A DNA stretch of 64,000 bases. Source: Streptomyces lavendofoliae. Its GTDB lineage: Bacteria; Actinomycetota; Actinomycetes; Streptomycetales; Streptomycetaceae. The notes under the pieces are model-generated. The model saw only the letters and a list, made by a program, of their open reading frames with translations, did no database searches and had not been told where the DNA came from. Location of the stretch: contig NZ_BMTP01000009.1 of NCBI RefSeq assembly GCF_014649735.1, forward strand, positions 1 through 64,000, read 5' to 3'. The position numbers and the translations under genes were made by a program. Positions 19,350 to 27,302 of the stretch are shown one piece after another; position 1 is the first letter of the stretch; each line of letters begins with the position of its first letter.

Positions 19350-19444
19350 GGCCCGACCGTAGGGGGGCGAGGGCCTCCGGGACCAAGGCCAATCGTGCCG
19401 CACTGGATCGACCTCACACCAGACGATTGCTCGACGAACAGTTC

Positions 19445-19454
19445 CGATATATCG
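19445..19454. promoter_or_regulatory. Palindrome upstream of padR
   Basis: CGATATATCG is a perfect 10-bp palindrome 43 nt before the PadR start in a local A+T-rich patch. It resembles the AT-centred sites used by PadR-type regulators and is a candidate autoregulatory operator. Confidence 0.5.
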
Positions 19455-19496
19455 TTGAAGCATCGCGAACGAACGATGAGGGAAGGAGTGTGCGAC

Positions 19497-20114
19497 ATGC
19501 GTACGCACCGGGGCCATGGGCACGGCCATCGTGGATGGGGCGGCGAGCGTCCGGGGGACTTCGACGGGCGGCGGGGCGCCTTCGGCCCGTTCGGACCGGG
19601 GTTCGGCGGCGGACCGTTCGCCGGCGGGCCCTTCGGAGGAGGGCCGTTCGGCGGTGGCCGGGGACGCGGCGGCCGGGCGCGGCGCGGTGACGTCCGCGCG
19701 TCGATCCTCGCGCTGCTCAAGGACCGGTCGATGCACGGCTACGAGATGATCCAGGAGATCGCCGAGCGCAGCGGCGGGACCTGGCGGCCCAGCCCGGGAT
19801 CGGTCTACCCGACCCTCCAACTGCTGGAGGACGAAGGGCTGATTACCAGCAGGAGTGAGGGCGGCAAGAAGCTGTTCACGCTCACCGACGCCGGACGGAC
19901 GGAGGCGGAGGCGGTCGCCGACGCGCCGTGGGAAGGTGCCGGAAGCGGAGTCGACCGGGAGGCCCTGCACGAGGTCCGGCAGGCCGGCTTCGGTCTGCTG
20001 GAGGCGTTCGGGCAGGTCTGGAAGACCGGGGACGCCGACCAGCGGCAGAAGGCCCTGGCCGTCATGAACGACGCCCGCAGGAAGCTGTACCTGATCCTCG
20101 CCGACGAGCACTGA
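19497..20114 (+). CDS. PadR family transcriptional regulator
   Basis: 205 residues. The N-terminal 60 residues are a low-complexity His/Gly/Phe/Arg tail (HRGHGHGHRGW, then GGGPF-like repeats). The PadR winged helix follows: RASILALLKDRSMHGYEMIQ, SPGSVYPTLQLLEDEGLI and GKKLFTLTDAGR, with a C-terminal dimerisation helix. GGAAGGAG lies 9 nt before ATG 19497. The Gly/His-rich leader is common in Streptomyces PadR proteins of this type. It probably represses itself through the palindrome at 19445-19454; no cotranscribed target is adjacent. Confidence 0.9.
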   Translation: MRTHRGHGHGHRGWGGERPGDFDGRRGAFGPFGPGFGGGPFAGGPFGGGPFGGGRGRGGRARRGDVRASILALLKDRSMHGYEMIQEIAERSGGTWRPSPGSVYPTLQLLEDEGLITSRSEGGKKLFTLTDAGRTEAEAVADAPWEGAGSGVDREALHEVRQAGFGLLEAFGQVWKTGDADQRQKALAVMNDARRKLYLILADEH

Positions 20115-20313
20115 GCCGTGCGGCCCGTCGCCGTCACGGGCTCGGCTCGTCACGGCGCCACGCCGGACGCCGCCCCCCGGGCTCGTTCGGCGGCAGTGCG
20201 CGGGCGGTGGCGCGGTGGCGGCGCGGGGGGCGGGCGGTGTGCCCGCCCGGTGAGTCGTCTCAACAGGTGTCACCGGCTTTACGCTCCTGACCGGCCGCTG
20301 CCATGATGTGCCG

Positions 20314-21297
20314 ATGCACGCGTCTCAGGGGAGAAACGCCGGCCTGGGACTCGCCCTGGCCTCGGCGTTCGCATTCGGTGGATCAGGTGTCGCGGCCAAG
20401 CCGCTCATCGAGGCCGGGCTCGATCCGCTGCACGTGGTGTGGCTGCGGGTCACCGGCGCCGCGCTCGTGATGCTGCCCGTCGCCTGGCGCCACCGCGCCC
20501 TGCTGCGCCGCAAGCCCGCGCTGCTCGCCGGCTTCGGGCTGCTCGCCGTCGCCGGGGTCCAGGCCTGCTACTTCGCGGCCATCTCCCGCATCCCCGTCGG
20601 TGTCGCGCTCCTCATCGAGTACCTCGCCCCCGCCCTGGTGCTCGCGTGGGTGCGCTTCGTGCAGCGCCGGCCGGTCACGCGTGCCGCCGGGGCAGGTGTG
20701 GTTCTCGCCGTCGGCGGCCTGGCCTGCGTCGTCGAGGTGTGGTCCGGGCTGCGTTTCGACCTCGTGGGGCTGCTGCTCGCCCTGGGTGCCGCCTGCTGCC
20801 AGGTCGGCTACTTCGTCCTGTCCGACCACGGCGGCGACGAGGCCGAACCGGTCGATCCGCTCGGTGTCATCGCCTACGGGCTGCTCATCGGCGCCGTCGT
20901 CCTCACCTTCGTGGCACGACCGTGGGGCATGGACCGGCAGGTGCTCGGCGGCACCGCCGACATGGGAGGCGCCGCCGTCCCGGCGTGGCTGCTGCTGGGG
21001 TGGATCGTGCTGGTCGCCACCGTCGTCGCGTACGTCACCGGCGTCATCGCCGTCCGCAGGCTCTCCCCGCAAGTGGCCGGAGTGGTGGCCTGCCTGGAGG
21101 CGGTCATCGCGACCGTTTGCGCCTGGGTGCTGCTCGGGGAGCACCTCTCCGGGCCGCAGATCCTGGGCGGCGCGGTGGTACTGGTGGGCGCCTTCATCGC
21201 CCAGTCGTCGACGCCCAAGGCGCCCTCGGGCCCGGTGGCCGGATCGGACCGGGCGGCGGCCGGGGACGAGTTGTCGGCCGGGCGGACCGCCACGTAA
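20314..21297 (+). CDS. EamA family (DMT) transporter, first copy
   Basis: A 327-residue ten-helix drug/metabolite transporter with two EamA repeats. Family features include AFAFGGSGVAAKPLIEAGLD, ISRIPVGVALLIEYLAPALV and, near the end, LSPQVAGVVACLEAVIATVC with the conserved glutamate, then GEHLSGPQILGGAVVLVGAF. ATG 20314 is used; CATGAT lies 6 nt upstream, consistent with leaderless transcription, and no ribosome site is present. The substrate cannot be told. The promoter of the next gene lies inside its 3' end. Confidence 0.88.
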   Translation: MHASQGRNAGLGLALASAFAFGGSGVAAKPLIEAGLDPLHVVWLRVTGAALVMLPVAWRHRALLRRKPALLAGFGLLAVAGVQACYFAAISRIPVGVALLIEYLAPALVLAWVRFVQRRPVTRAAGAGVVLAVGGLACVVEVWSGLRFDLVGLLLALGAACCQVGYFVLSDHGGDEAEPVDPLGVIAYGLLIGAVVLTFVARPWGMDRQVLGGTADMGGAAVPAWLLLGWIVLVATVVAYVTGVIAVRRLSPQVAGVVACLEAVIATVCAWVLLGEHLSGPQILGGAVVLVGAFIAQSSTPKAPSGPVAGSDRAAAGDELSAGRTAT

Positions 21298-21300
21298 GGT
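21271..21300 (+). promoter_or_regulatory. Promoter inside the first EamA gene
   Basis: TTGTCG (21271-21276), an 18-bp spacer and TAAGGT (21295-21300) form a good promoter at the 3' end of the first EamA gene. It would drive the upstream ORF at 21309 and the second EamA gene. Confidence 0.6.
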
Positions 21301-21308
21301 CTCGGACC

Positions 21309-21344
21309 ATGCACGCGACCGTACTTCCGCCGCCCGCCGCGTAA
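21309..21344 (+). CDS. Possible 11-residue upstream peptide MHATVLPPPAA
   Basis: A short frame starting 8 nt after a -10 box, as in leaderless genes. It encodes three consecutive prolines, a known ribosome-pausing sequence, and its last codons form the 5' arm of the hairpin at 21329-21354. It is placed to couple its own translation to expression of the second EamA gene, whose start is 120 nt downstream. There is no proof that it is translated. Confidence 0.4.
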   Translation: MHATVLPPPAA

Positions 21345-21354
21345 CGCGGGCGGC
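21329..21354 (+). promoter_or_regulatory. Hairpin overlapping the end of the upstream peptide
   Basis: A 9-bp G+C stem (21329-21337 with 21346-21354) with an 8-nt loop holding the stop codon of the peptide at 21309. A ribosome on the last codons would open it. It may be an attenuator or simply a leader hairpin. Confidence 0.45.
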
Positions 21355-21464
21355 ACCACCCCTCCTGACGCGGACCGGCCCGGGCAGTCCCCGGGTGGCT
21401 CGTCGCTGCCCGCGTGCGCAGTCGAACGGCCCCTCAACCGTCTGTTGTCGTACGGAGAAGTCAC

Positions 21465-22415
21465 GTGTCCGACCTGTCCGCTGTGCCCATCGGGCGCAGC
21501 CTCTTCTATCTGATCGTCGCCGGGGTCGCCTGGGGCACCGCCGGGGCGGCCGCCTCGCTGGTGTTCCTGGTGAGCGACCTCGGCCCGCTGGCCCTGTCGT
21601 TCTGGCGCTGCGCCGGCGGCCTGGTGCTGCTGCTCGGCGCGCTGGCGGTACGCCGCCGTCGCGCGGCGAGGGCGGCCGAGTCCCGCCGGCGGTGGGCGCT
21701 GCGCGTCCTCGGTACGGGGATCGGGCTCACCCTCTTCCAGAGCGCCTACTTCGCCGCCGTCGAGTCGACCGGCCTCGCGGTCGCCACGGTCGTCACGCTG
21801 GGCGCCGGGCCCGTGCTCATCGCGCTCGGCGCCCGGCTGACCATGGGGGAGCGGCTCGGGCGCGGCGGGGTGATCGCGGTCGTGGGCGCGCTGGCCGGGC
21901 TCGTCGTGCTGGTGCTCGGCGGCGGTGGCGTCGCGGTGCGGCCCGCCGGGGTGGCCCTGGCGGTGCTGTCGGCCGCCGGGTACGCCGGGATCACCCTGCT
22001 GACCCGGTGGCTCGGACGGGACGGCGGCGGGGGTGACCCGCTGGCCACGAGCACCTGGGCCTTCGCGGTCGGCGCGGTCGGGTTGCTGCCGATGGCGGCG
22101 TCCGAGGGACTGGTCCCGCACACCGCCGAACCGGCCGAGGTGGTGGGGCTGCTGGTGTACGTGGCGGCCGTGCCGACCGCGCTCGCGTACGCGCTGTACT
22201 TCGCGGGCGCGGCCGTGGTGCGCGCGGCGACCGTCTCCGTGATCATGCTCCTGGAGCCGGTGAGCGCGGCCGTCATCGCGGTCACGGTCCTGGGCGAGCG
22301 CCTGACCGGGGCGACCGTGTGCGGCACGGTCCTCCTGCTCGCCGCCGTCGTCGGGCTGGCGGCGTCGGAGGCGCGCGGCGCGATGGGCAGGCGCCGGGCG
22401 GAGGCGCCGGCCTGA
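21465..22415 (+). CDS. EamA family (DMT) transporter, second copy
   Basis: A 316-residue polytopic transporter with two EamA repeats. AGVAWGTAGAAASLVFLVSD opens the first, and SVIMLLEPVSAAVIAVTVLG with its conserved Glu lies in the second. Compared with the first copy it has an RRRRAARAAESRRRW basic loop after helix 2. GTG 21465 has GGAGAA 6 nt upstream. It has its own promoter and a structured leader with a short upstream frame, so it is probably regulated separately from the first EamA gene. The exported compound is unknown. Confidence 0.88.
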   Translation: MSDLSAVPIGRSLFYLIVAGVAWGTAGAAASLVFLVSDLGPLALSFWRCAGGLVLLLGALAVRRRRAARAAESRRRWALRVLGTGIGLTLFQSAYFAAVESTGLAVATVVTLGAGPVLIALGARLTMGERLGRGGVIAVVGALAGLVVLVLGGGGVAVRPAGVALAVLSAAGYAGITLLTRWLGRDGGGGDPLATSTWAFAVGAVGLLPMAASEGLVPHTAEPAEVVGLLVYVAAVPTALAYALYFAGAAVVRAATVSVIMLLEPVSAAVIAVTVLGERLTGATVCGTVLLLAAVVGLAASEARGAMGRRRAEAPA

Positions 22416-22587
22416 GCCGGTCGCGCGGGCCGACGGGCGAGGCCGGGGCCGGGGAAGCCGGGGGCCGGGACCGCGGGAACCCGAGGCGGGGGACCGGGAC
22501 CGCGGAGCCCGGGGGCCGGGGAGCGAGGCGCCGGAGCGCGCCCCGGGGCCTCGCTCCCGGCCGCCCCCGCCCCGGCGGTCGCGTCGC

Positions 22588-23253
22588 TCAGAGCGCGGCG
22601 AGGTAGCCGGGCAGAGGGACGGACGGGTCCATGTCGTCGGCCGGGACGGGGGCGCCGTACGCCGTGCGGACCGGCACCACGCCCGTCCAGTGCGGGAGCC
22701 CGAGGTCCTCGGGCTCGTCGTTGGGGCCTCCCGTCCGGAGCTTCGCGGACACCTCGGCGAGGTCCAGCCGGAGGACGGCGGTCGCGGCGAGCTCCTTGCC
22801 GTTGGCCGGGCGCGAGTCGGCGGAGCGGCCGGGGACCACGTGGTCGACGAGGGCGTCCAGCGCCGTGCGCTTCTCGTCCGCGTCGGTCACCTGGTGGGCG
22901 GTGCCGTGGACGACGACCGAGCGGTAGTTGAGGGAGTGGTGGAAGGCCGAGCGGGCCAGCACCAGGCCGTCGACGTGCGTGACGGTCAGGCAGACGGGCA
23001 GGCCCGGGTCCGCCTGGCCCGCCATGCGCAGCGGGCGCGATCCGGTGGACCCGTGGACGTAGAGACGCTCGCCCACACGGCCGTACAGGGTCGGCAGGAC
23101 GACCGGTGCCCCGTCGCGGACGAAACCGAGGTGGCAGACGTACGCCGCGTCGAGTATCGCGTGCACCAGTTCCCGGTCGTAGGCGGCGCGCTCACGGGAA
23201 CGGGTCGGCACGGTGCGGTCGGTGGGCTGGTAGGCGGTCTCGGTGCCCGGCAT
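22588..23253 (-). CDS. Pyridoxamine 5'-phosphate oxidase-like flavin-binding protein
   Basis: A 221-residue split-barrel protein. The family features are YVCHLGFVRDGAPVVLPTLYG, YVHGSTGSRPLRM, VCLTVTHVDGLVLARSAFHH and NYRSVVVHGTA, as in flavin-nucleotide-binding proteins of the NimA/PNPOx-like type. It should bind FMN or F420 rather than act in vitamin B6 synthesis. Start ATG 23253 has GGGAGC 5 nt away. It is divergent from a MocR-type regulator across 36 nt holding a perfect 12-bp palindrome, so the regulator very likely controls it. Confidence 0.88.
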   Translation of the reverse strand: MPGTETAYQPTDRTVPTRSRERAAYDRELVHAILDAAYVCHLGFVRDGAPVVLPTLYGRVGERLYVHGSTGSRPLRMAGQADPGLPVCLTVTHVDGLVLARSAFHHSLNYRSVVVHGTAHQVTDADEKRTALDALVDHVVPGRSADSRPANGKELAATAVLRLDLAEVSAKLRTGGPNDEPEDLGLPHWTGVVPVRTAYGAPVPADDMDPSVPLPGYLAAL

Positions 23254-23266
23254 TTGCGCTCCCTAT

Positions 23267-23278
23267 TGCACTAGTGCA
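23267..23278. promoter_or_regulatory. Palindromic operator TGCACTAGTGCA
   Basis: A perfect 12-bp palindrome midway between the divergent PNPOx-like and MocR genes. It touches the CATAAT -10 box (23277-23282) that lies 7 nt before the MocR GTG. Binding here would control both promoters. Confidence 0.65.
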
Positions 23279-23289
23279 TAATCTGGTTT

Positions 23290-24624
23290 GTGCTAGGAGA
23301 GTATCGGATCGTCGGGCGGCGCGCATCGGAGATCGCCGCGAGCGTCGAGCGGGCCGTGGGGTCCGGAGAGCTGGAGCCGGGCCAACTCCTGCCGCCCATG
23401 CGGGAGTTGGCGTCCGAGCTGGGCGTGAACCCCAACACGGTCGCCGCCGCCTACCGCACCCTGCGAGAGCGGGGGGTGATCGAGACGGCCGGGCGCAGGG
23501 GCAGCCGGGTGCGGCCGCGCCCCGCCACCACCGCGCGCGGGTCCCTGCGGATCGACGCGCCGGCGGGCGTGCGGGACGTGGGCCGGGGCAACCCCGACCC
23601 GGCCCTCCTGCCGCCGCTCGGAGAGGCACTGGCGGTTGCCGCGCGGTGCGCGGCCGAGGAGCCCGTGCTCTACGGGCAGGCCCCGGTGGACGAGGACTTC
23701 GCCCGGCTCGCGCGGGCGGCGCTGGACGCCGACGGGGTGCCGGACGGGCCGGTCGCCGTCACGTCCGGCTCGCTGGACGCCATCGAGCGCGTGCTCTCCG
23801 CCCACCTGCGGCCGGGTGACGCCGTGGCGCTGGAGGACCCCGGCTGGGGCGCCCTCCTCGACCTCGTACCGGCGCTCGGGCTGAAACCCGTGCCCGTCGC
23901 CCTCGACGACGACGGCCCGCTGCCGGACGCGGTGGAGCGGGCGGTGCGCGACGCCGGGGCGCGGGCCCTGATCGTCACCGACCGGGCGCAGAACCCGACC
24001 GGTGCGGCGGTGGGCGCGGCGCGGGCGGCGGAGCTGCGGCGGGTGCTGGCCGCGCATCCGGGCGTCCTGCTGATCGAGGACGACCACGGGCACGGGTTCG
24101 TGGACGTGCCGCTGCACCCGCTCGCGGGGGTGACCGACCACTGGGTGCTGGTGCGGTCGGTGGCCAAGGCGTACGGGCCGGACCTGCGGGTCGCCGCGCT
24201 GACCGGCGACGCGGTCACCGTCGACCGGGTGCTGGGCCGGCAGAACCTCGGGCCCGGCTGGGTGAGCCATCTGCTGCAACGGGCCGTGGTGCACCTGTGG
24301 CGGACCGGCGCGGTGGACACGCGGGCGGTGGCGGCGGCGTACGCGGACCGGCGCGACACACTGGTGGCGGCCCTGGAGAGGCGGGGCGTCCAGGCGCACG
24401 GGCGCAGCGGCATGAACGTGTGGGTGCCGGTGGCCGACGAGACCGGCGCGGTGGCCCGCCTGCTGCACGCCGGGTGGGCCGTGGCGCCGGGGGCCCGGTT
24501 CCGGATGGCCGCGGGGCCGGGCGTACGGATCACCGTCTCGGGCCTGCCGCCGGCCGGTCTGGAGCCGCTCGCGGACGCGGTGGCCGCGGCGGCCGGTCCG
24601 GTGCGGGCGCGCAGCTACGGCTGA
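23290..24624 (+). CDS. MocR/PdxR-type regulator (GntR helix plus aminotransferase fold)
   Basis: 444 residues. A GntR-type winged helix is at residues 10-80 (LEPGQLLPPMRELASELGVN, PNTVAAAYRTLRERGVIET). The aminotransferase class I fold covers about 95-440, with the PLP lysine at 293 (RSVAKAYG) and DRAQNPTG for cofactor binding. Such proteins sense PLP or amines and regulate neighbouring genes. GTG 23290 lies 7 nt after CATAAT and no ribosome site is present, so it is probably leaderless. It faces a PNPOx-like gene, the usual partner of MocR regulators. The last 10 nt overlap the convergent EamA gene. Confidence 0.9.
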   Translation: MLGEYRIVGRRASEIAASVERAVGSGELEPGQLLPPMRELASELGVNPNTVAAAYRTLRERGVIETAGRRGSRVRPRPATTARGSLRIDAPAGVRDVGRGNPDPALLPPLGEALAVAARCAAEEPVLYGQAPVDEDFARLARAALDADGVPDGPVAVTSGSLDAIERVLSAHLRPGDAVALEDPGWGALLDLVPALGLKPVPVALDDDGPLPDAVERAVRDAGARALIVTDRAQNPTGAAVGAARAAELRRVLAAHPGVLLIEDDHGHGFVDVPLHPLAGVTDHWVLVRSVAKAYGPDLRVAALTGDAVTVDRVLGRQNLGPGWVSHLLQRAVVHLWRTGAVDTRAVAAAYADRRDTLVAALERRGVQAHGRSGMNVWVPVADETGAVARLLHAGWAVAPGARFRMAAGPGVRITVSGLPPAGLEPLADAVAAAAGPVRARSYG

Positions 24625-25655
24625 CGGGCCGGGCCGGCCTTGGGGCGGCTCTGCGTGAGGGCCGCCCCGGCCAGCACGATCAGGGCCCCGACCGGGGTGT
24701 TCCAGGTCAGCGCCTCGTCCAGGAGCGTCACCCCGGCGGCGGTGGCGATGACCGGAATGAAGTAGGTGACCATCTGGCCGGTCGTGGGGCCGACCTCGGC
24801 GACGATCCCGTACTGGATCAGGACCGCCAGGCCGGTGCCCAGCGCCCCGAGCGCGATCACCGCGAGCAGCGGCACGACCGGGAAGGCGGCCGGCCACGTG
24901 GTGAACAGCGGGGTGACGAGCGCCAGTTGCAGGGTGGCGAGGAAAAGCTGAGCCCCGGTGAGCGACAGGTGCGACTCGCTGCGGCCCGCGAGCGTACGAC
25001 GGACGTATATCCAGCCGATGGGGTAGCTCAGCGAGGCCAGCAGCGCCATCGCGGTACCCGTGGCGTCCAGCCCGGAGAAGCCCTGCCACGCCCCGAGCAC
25101 CGTCAGGACGCCGATGAAGCCGATCCCGAGCCCGGCCACCCGGCGGCGCGTCGGGCGGTCCTCCGACAGGGCGACCAGGGACAGGATCATGCCCCACAGC
25201 GGGGAGGTGGCGTTGCAGATGCCGGCCAGCGTCGAGGGGATGGTGAGCTCGGCGTACGCGAAGAGGGAGAACGGCAGGGCGTTGAGGAAGAACGCCGCCA
25301 CCATGAGGTGGCCCCAGGTGCGGACGCCACGCGGCGGGCCGGCGCGCTTCACCGCCATGGCGACGGCGAGCACCGCCGTACCGAACAACAGGCGGCCGAA
25401 CGTGACCTGGAAGGGGGCGTAGGCGGTGGTGCCCACCTTGATCAGCAGGAAGCTGAAGCCCCAGACCAGGGAGAGCAGGGCGAAGCGGACGCGCCAGTCG
25501 ACCGCGGGGCGCCGTGCGGGCGGTGCGGCGTCACCGGTCGGGCCGGCGGCGCCCGTGGGATCCGCGGCTCCGGCGGGGTGTGCGGCGCCCATCGGCGCGG
25601 CGCCGGGGGAGGTGGGGGTCGGCGAGGGGTCGGAGGCTGCGGTCGCGGTGCTCAT
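24615..25655 (-). CDS. EamA family (DMT) transporter, third copy
   Basis: 346 residues. A 65-residue Ala/Pro/Gly-rich cytoplasmic tail with repeated AGAAD/TGAAGPTG-like units precedes ten helices (LLSLVWGFSFLLIKVGTTAY, IPSTLAGICNATSPLWGMIL, TYFIPVIATAAGVTLLDEAL). ATG 25655 has AAGGTGG 5 nt upstream; a start 12 codons earlier lacks one. It is divergent from a LysR regulator, the standard arrangement for regulator-controlled export of metabolites or amino acids. It overlaps the MocR gene by 10 nt at the 3' end. Confidence 0.88.
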   Translation of the reverse strand: MSTATAASDPSPTPTSPGAAPMGAAHPAGAADPTGAAGPTGDAAPPARRPAVDWRVRFALLSLVWGFSFLLIKVGTTAYAPFQVTFGRLLFGTAVLAVAMAVKRAGPPRGVRTWGHLMVAAFFLNALPFSLFAYAELTIPSTLAGICNATSPLWGMILSLVALSEDRPTRRRVAGLGIGFIGVLTVLGAWQGFSGLDATGTAMALLASLSYPIGWIYVRRTLAGRSESHLSLTGAQLFLATLQLALVTPLFTTWPAAFPVVPLLAVIALGALGTGLAVLIQYGIVAEVGPTTGQMVTYFIPVIATAAGVTLLDEALTWNTPVGALIVLAGAALTQSRPKAGPARQP

Positions 25656-25716
25656 GACGACCACCTTGGCCTCCACGACGTCGTAGAACAAGCGAGATTT
25701 CGTGGTGACATTCGCT

Positions 25717-25722
25717 TAGCAT
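25717..25722 (+). promoter_or_regulatory. -10 box of a leaderless LysR transcript
   Basis: TAGCAT lies 7 nt before the ATG at 25730. The 74-nt divergent region also contains TTCGCTTAGCATTGCTTA, a plausible LysR binding site, but no clear T-N11-A dyad can be fixed. Confidence 0.5.
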
Positions 25723-25729
25723 TGCTTAC

Positions 25730-26635
25730 ATGTTGAACCTGGAGCGCCTGCGGACCCTCGACGCCCTCGCCCGCCACGGCTCGGTGAGCGGCGCGGCGGA
25801 CGGGCTGCACGTGACGACCTCGGCGGTGTCGCAGCAACTCGCCAAACTGGAGCGGGAGGTGGGCCAGCAGCTCGTCGCCAAGAACGGGCGCGGCGTGCGG
25901 CTGACCGACGCGGGCCTGCTGCTGGCCGACCACGCGGCGCGGATCCTGTCCCAGGTGGAGCTGGCGCAGGCGGACATCGAGGCCCAGCGCGGCCAGGTGG
26001 TGGGCGAGGTGCGGCTGGCCGGGTTCCCCACGGCGGCGCGCGGGCTGTTCCCGGCGGCCATCACCGCACTGCGCGGGGACCACCCCGACCTGGTCGTCCG
26101 GATCAGCGAACTGGAGCCCGAGCAGGGTGTCCGCAAGGTGCTGCGCGGCGACATGGACCTGGCCGTCGTGCTCGACTGGAGCAACAAGCGGCTTCCCGTG
26201 CCCGCCGGTCTGGCCAGGGCGGAGCTGCTGGACGACACCGCCGACGTGGCGCTGCCGGCCGGGCACCCCCTCGCCGGGCGGGCGGAGCTGGACCTGGAGG
26301 AGCTCGCCGACGAGGACTGGGTGTCGTGGCCGGAGGGCGAGTTCTGCTACGAGTGGCTGATGTTCACCCTGCGCTCGAAGGGCATCGAGCCGCGCATCGC
26401 GCACCTGGCCGGCGAGCACCACACCCAGCTGGCGCTGATCCGGGCGGGCCTCGGGGTGTGCGTCACGCCCCGGCTGGGGCGCGGAGCGGTCCCGGAGGGC
26501 GTCGCCCTGGTGCCCGTACGCCATCGGATGCGACGGCACATCTACGCGGTGTGGCGCACGGACGCGGATCGCCGGCCTTCGATCAGGGCGGCGGTGGAGG
26601 CGCTGCGCGAGGTGGGCCTGGCGGTCGGCAGCTGA
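25730..26635 (+). CDS. LysR family transcriptional regulator
   Basis: A 301-residue LysR protein. The helix-turn-helix is at residues 1-60 (LERLRTLDALARHGSVSGAA, VTTSAVSQQLAKLEREVGQQ) and the substrate-binding domain runs from about 90 to 295 (VRLAGFPTAARGLFPAAITA, CYEWLMFTLRSKGIEPRIAH). The EamA gene 24615-25655 is divergent across 74 nt and is the likely target. ATG 25730 follows a -10 box by 7 nt, so the transcript is probably leaderless. The coinducer is unknown. Confidence 0.92.
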   Translation: MLNLERLRTLDALARHGSVSGAADGLHVTTSAVSQQLAKLEREVGQQLVAKNGRGVRLTDAGLLLADHAARILSQVELAQADIEAQRGQVVGEVRLAGFPTAARGLFPAAITALRGDHPDLVVRISELEPEQGVRKVLRGDMDLAVVLDWSNKRLPVPAGLARAELLDDTADVALPAGHPLAGRAELDLEELADEDWVSWPEGEFCYEWLMFTLRSKGIEPRIAHLAGEHHTQLALIRAGLGVCVTPRLGRGAVPEGVALVPVRHRMRRHIYAVWRTDADRRPSIRAAVEALREVGLAVGS

Positions 26636-26702
26636 CGGGTGGCGGGTGACGGCGGTCGCGGGCGGGGTCGGGGCGGCACCTCGGCCGGCGCCCGACCCGG
26701 GA

Positions 26703-27227
26703 TCACGCCAGCTTGATCACACCGCCCTCGACGGTGATCGGCGCGGGCGGCAGCGGGGCGGTGGCCGGGCCCGCCTTGACACTGCCGTCCGCCGCGTCGA
26801 ACGCGCTGCCGTGGCAGGGGCAGTTGATGACCCCGTCGGCGACGTCCTTGACCGCGCAGCCCGCGTGCGTGCACTTCGAGGAGAACGCCTTGAACGCGCC
26901 CGCCGTCGGCTGGGTCACCACGACATCCCCGACGACCTTGCCCCCGCCCTCGGGGATGTCCGTCGTCCTCGCCAGCACCTTGCCGCCGGAGCCCGATCCG
27001 GCACCCGGCCCCGATCCGGCACCCGGCCCCGATCCGGCACCCGGCCCCGATTCGGCACCGGGGGCGGCTCCGGTGCCGCCCCCGCCCGCCGGGGCGTTCC
27101 CGACGGACGCTGCTGGGGAGTCCGATTCCCCGCAGGCGGTGAGCACGGCGGCCAGGCCGGCCCCGCTCGCCGCGGCGACGACCGTACGGCGCGCCACCGC
27201 CCTGCCGGTCCCCTGCGATCCGGTCAT
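26703..27227 (-). CDS. Tat-exported Rieske [2Fe-2S] lipoprotein
   Basis: 174 residues. The N-terminus holds a twin-arginine signal (RRTVVAAASG) ending in a lipobox LTAC, so the protein is exported folded and lipid-anchored outside the membrane. A Gly/Pro/Ala/Ser linker (about residues 40-85) is encoded by 18-bp tandem repeats. The Rieske domain has the cluster ligands C119 and H121 (CTHAGC) and C136 and H139 (CPCHGS). ATG 27227 has GGAAGGGG upstream. It is a small soluble-domain Rieske protein, not the QcrA of the bc complex; the redox partner is unknown. Confidence 0.92.
   Translation of the reverse strand: MTGSQGTGRAVARRTVVAAASGAGLAAVLTACGESDSPAASVGNAPAGGGGTGAAPGAESGPGAGSGPGAGSGPGAGSGSGGKVLARTTDIPEGGGKVVGDVVVTQPTAGAFKAFSSKCTHAGCAVKDVADGVINCPCHGSAFDAADGSVKAGPATAPLPPAPITVEGGVIKLA
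26993..27046. repeat. 18-bp tandem repeat within the Rieske gene
   Basis: Three perfect copies of an 18-bp unit (26993-27010, 27011-27028, 27029-27046), then a diverged fourth copy to 27064. They encode the repeated GPGAGS linker and may vary in number between strains. Confidence 0.85.
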
Positions 27228-27302
27228 TACGGCACCCCTTCCCTGGTGGTCGACCCGACGCCGACGCGTCATGCAGGAGTACGGGAGGGCCGCCGGGGCC
27301 GT

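Noticed and set aside
26993..27064. Short repeats as a CRISPR array
   Set aside because: Units are contiguous without spacers and lie in frame within a gene.
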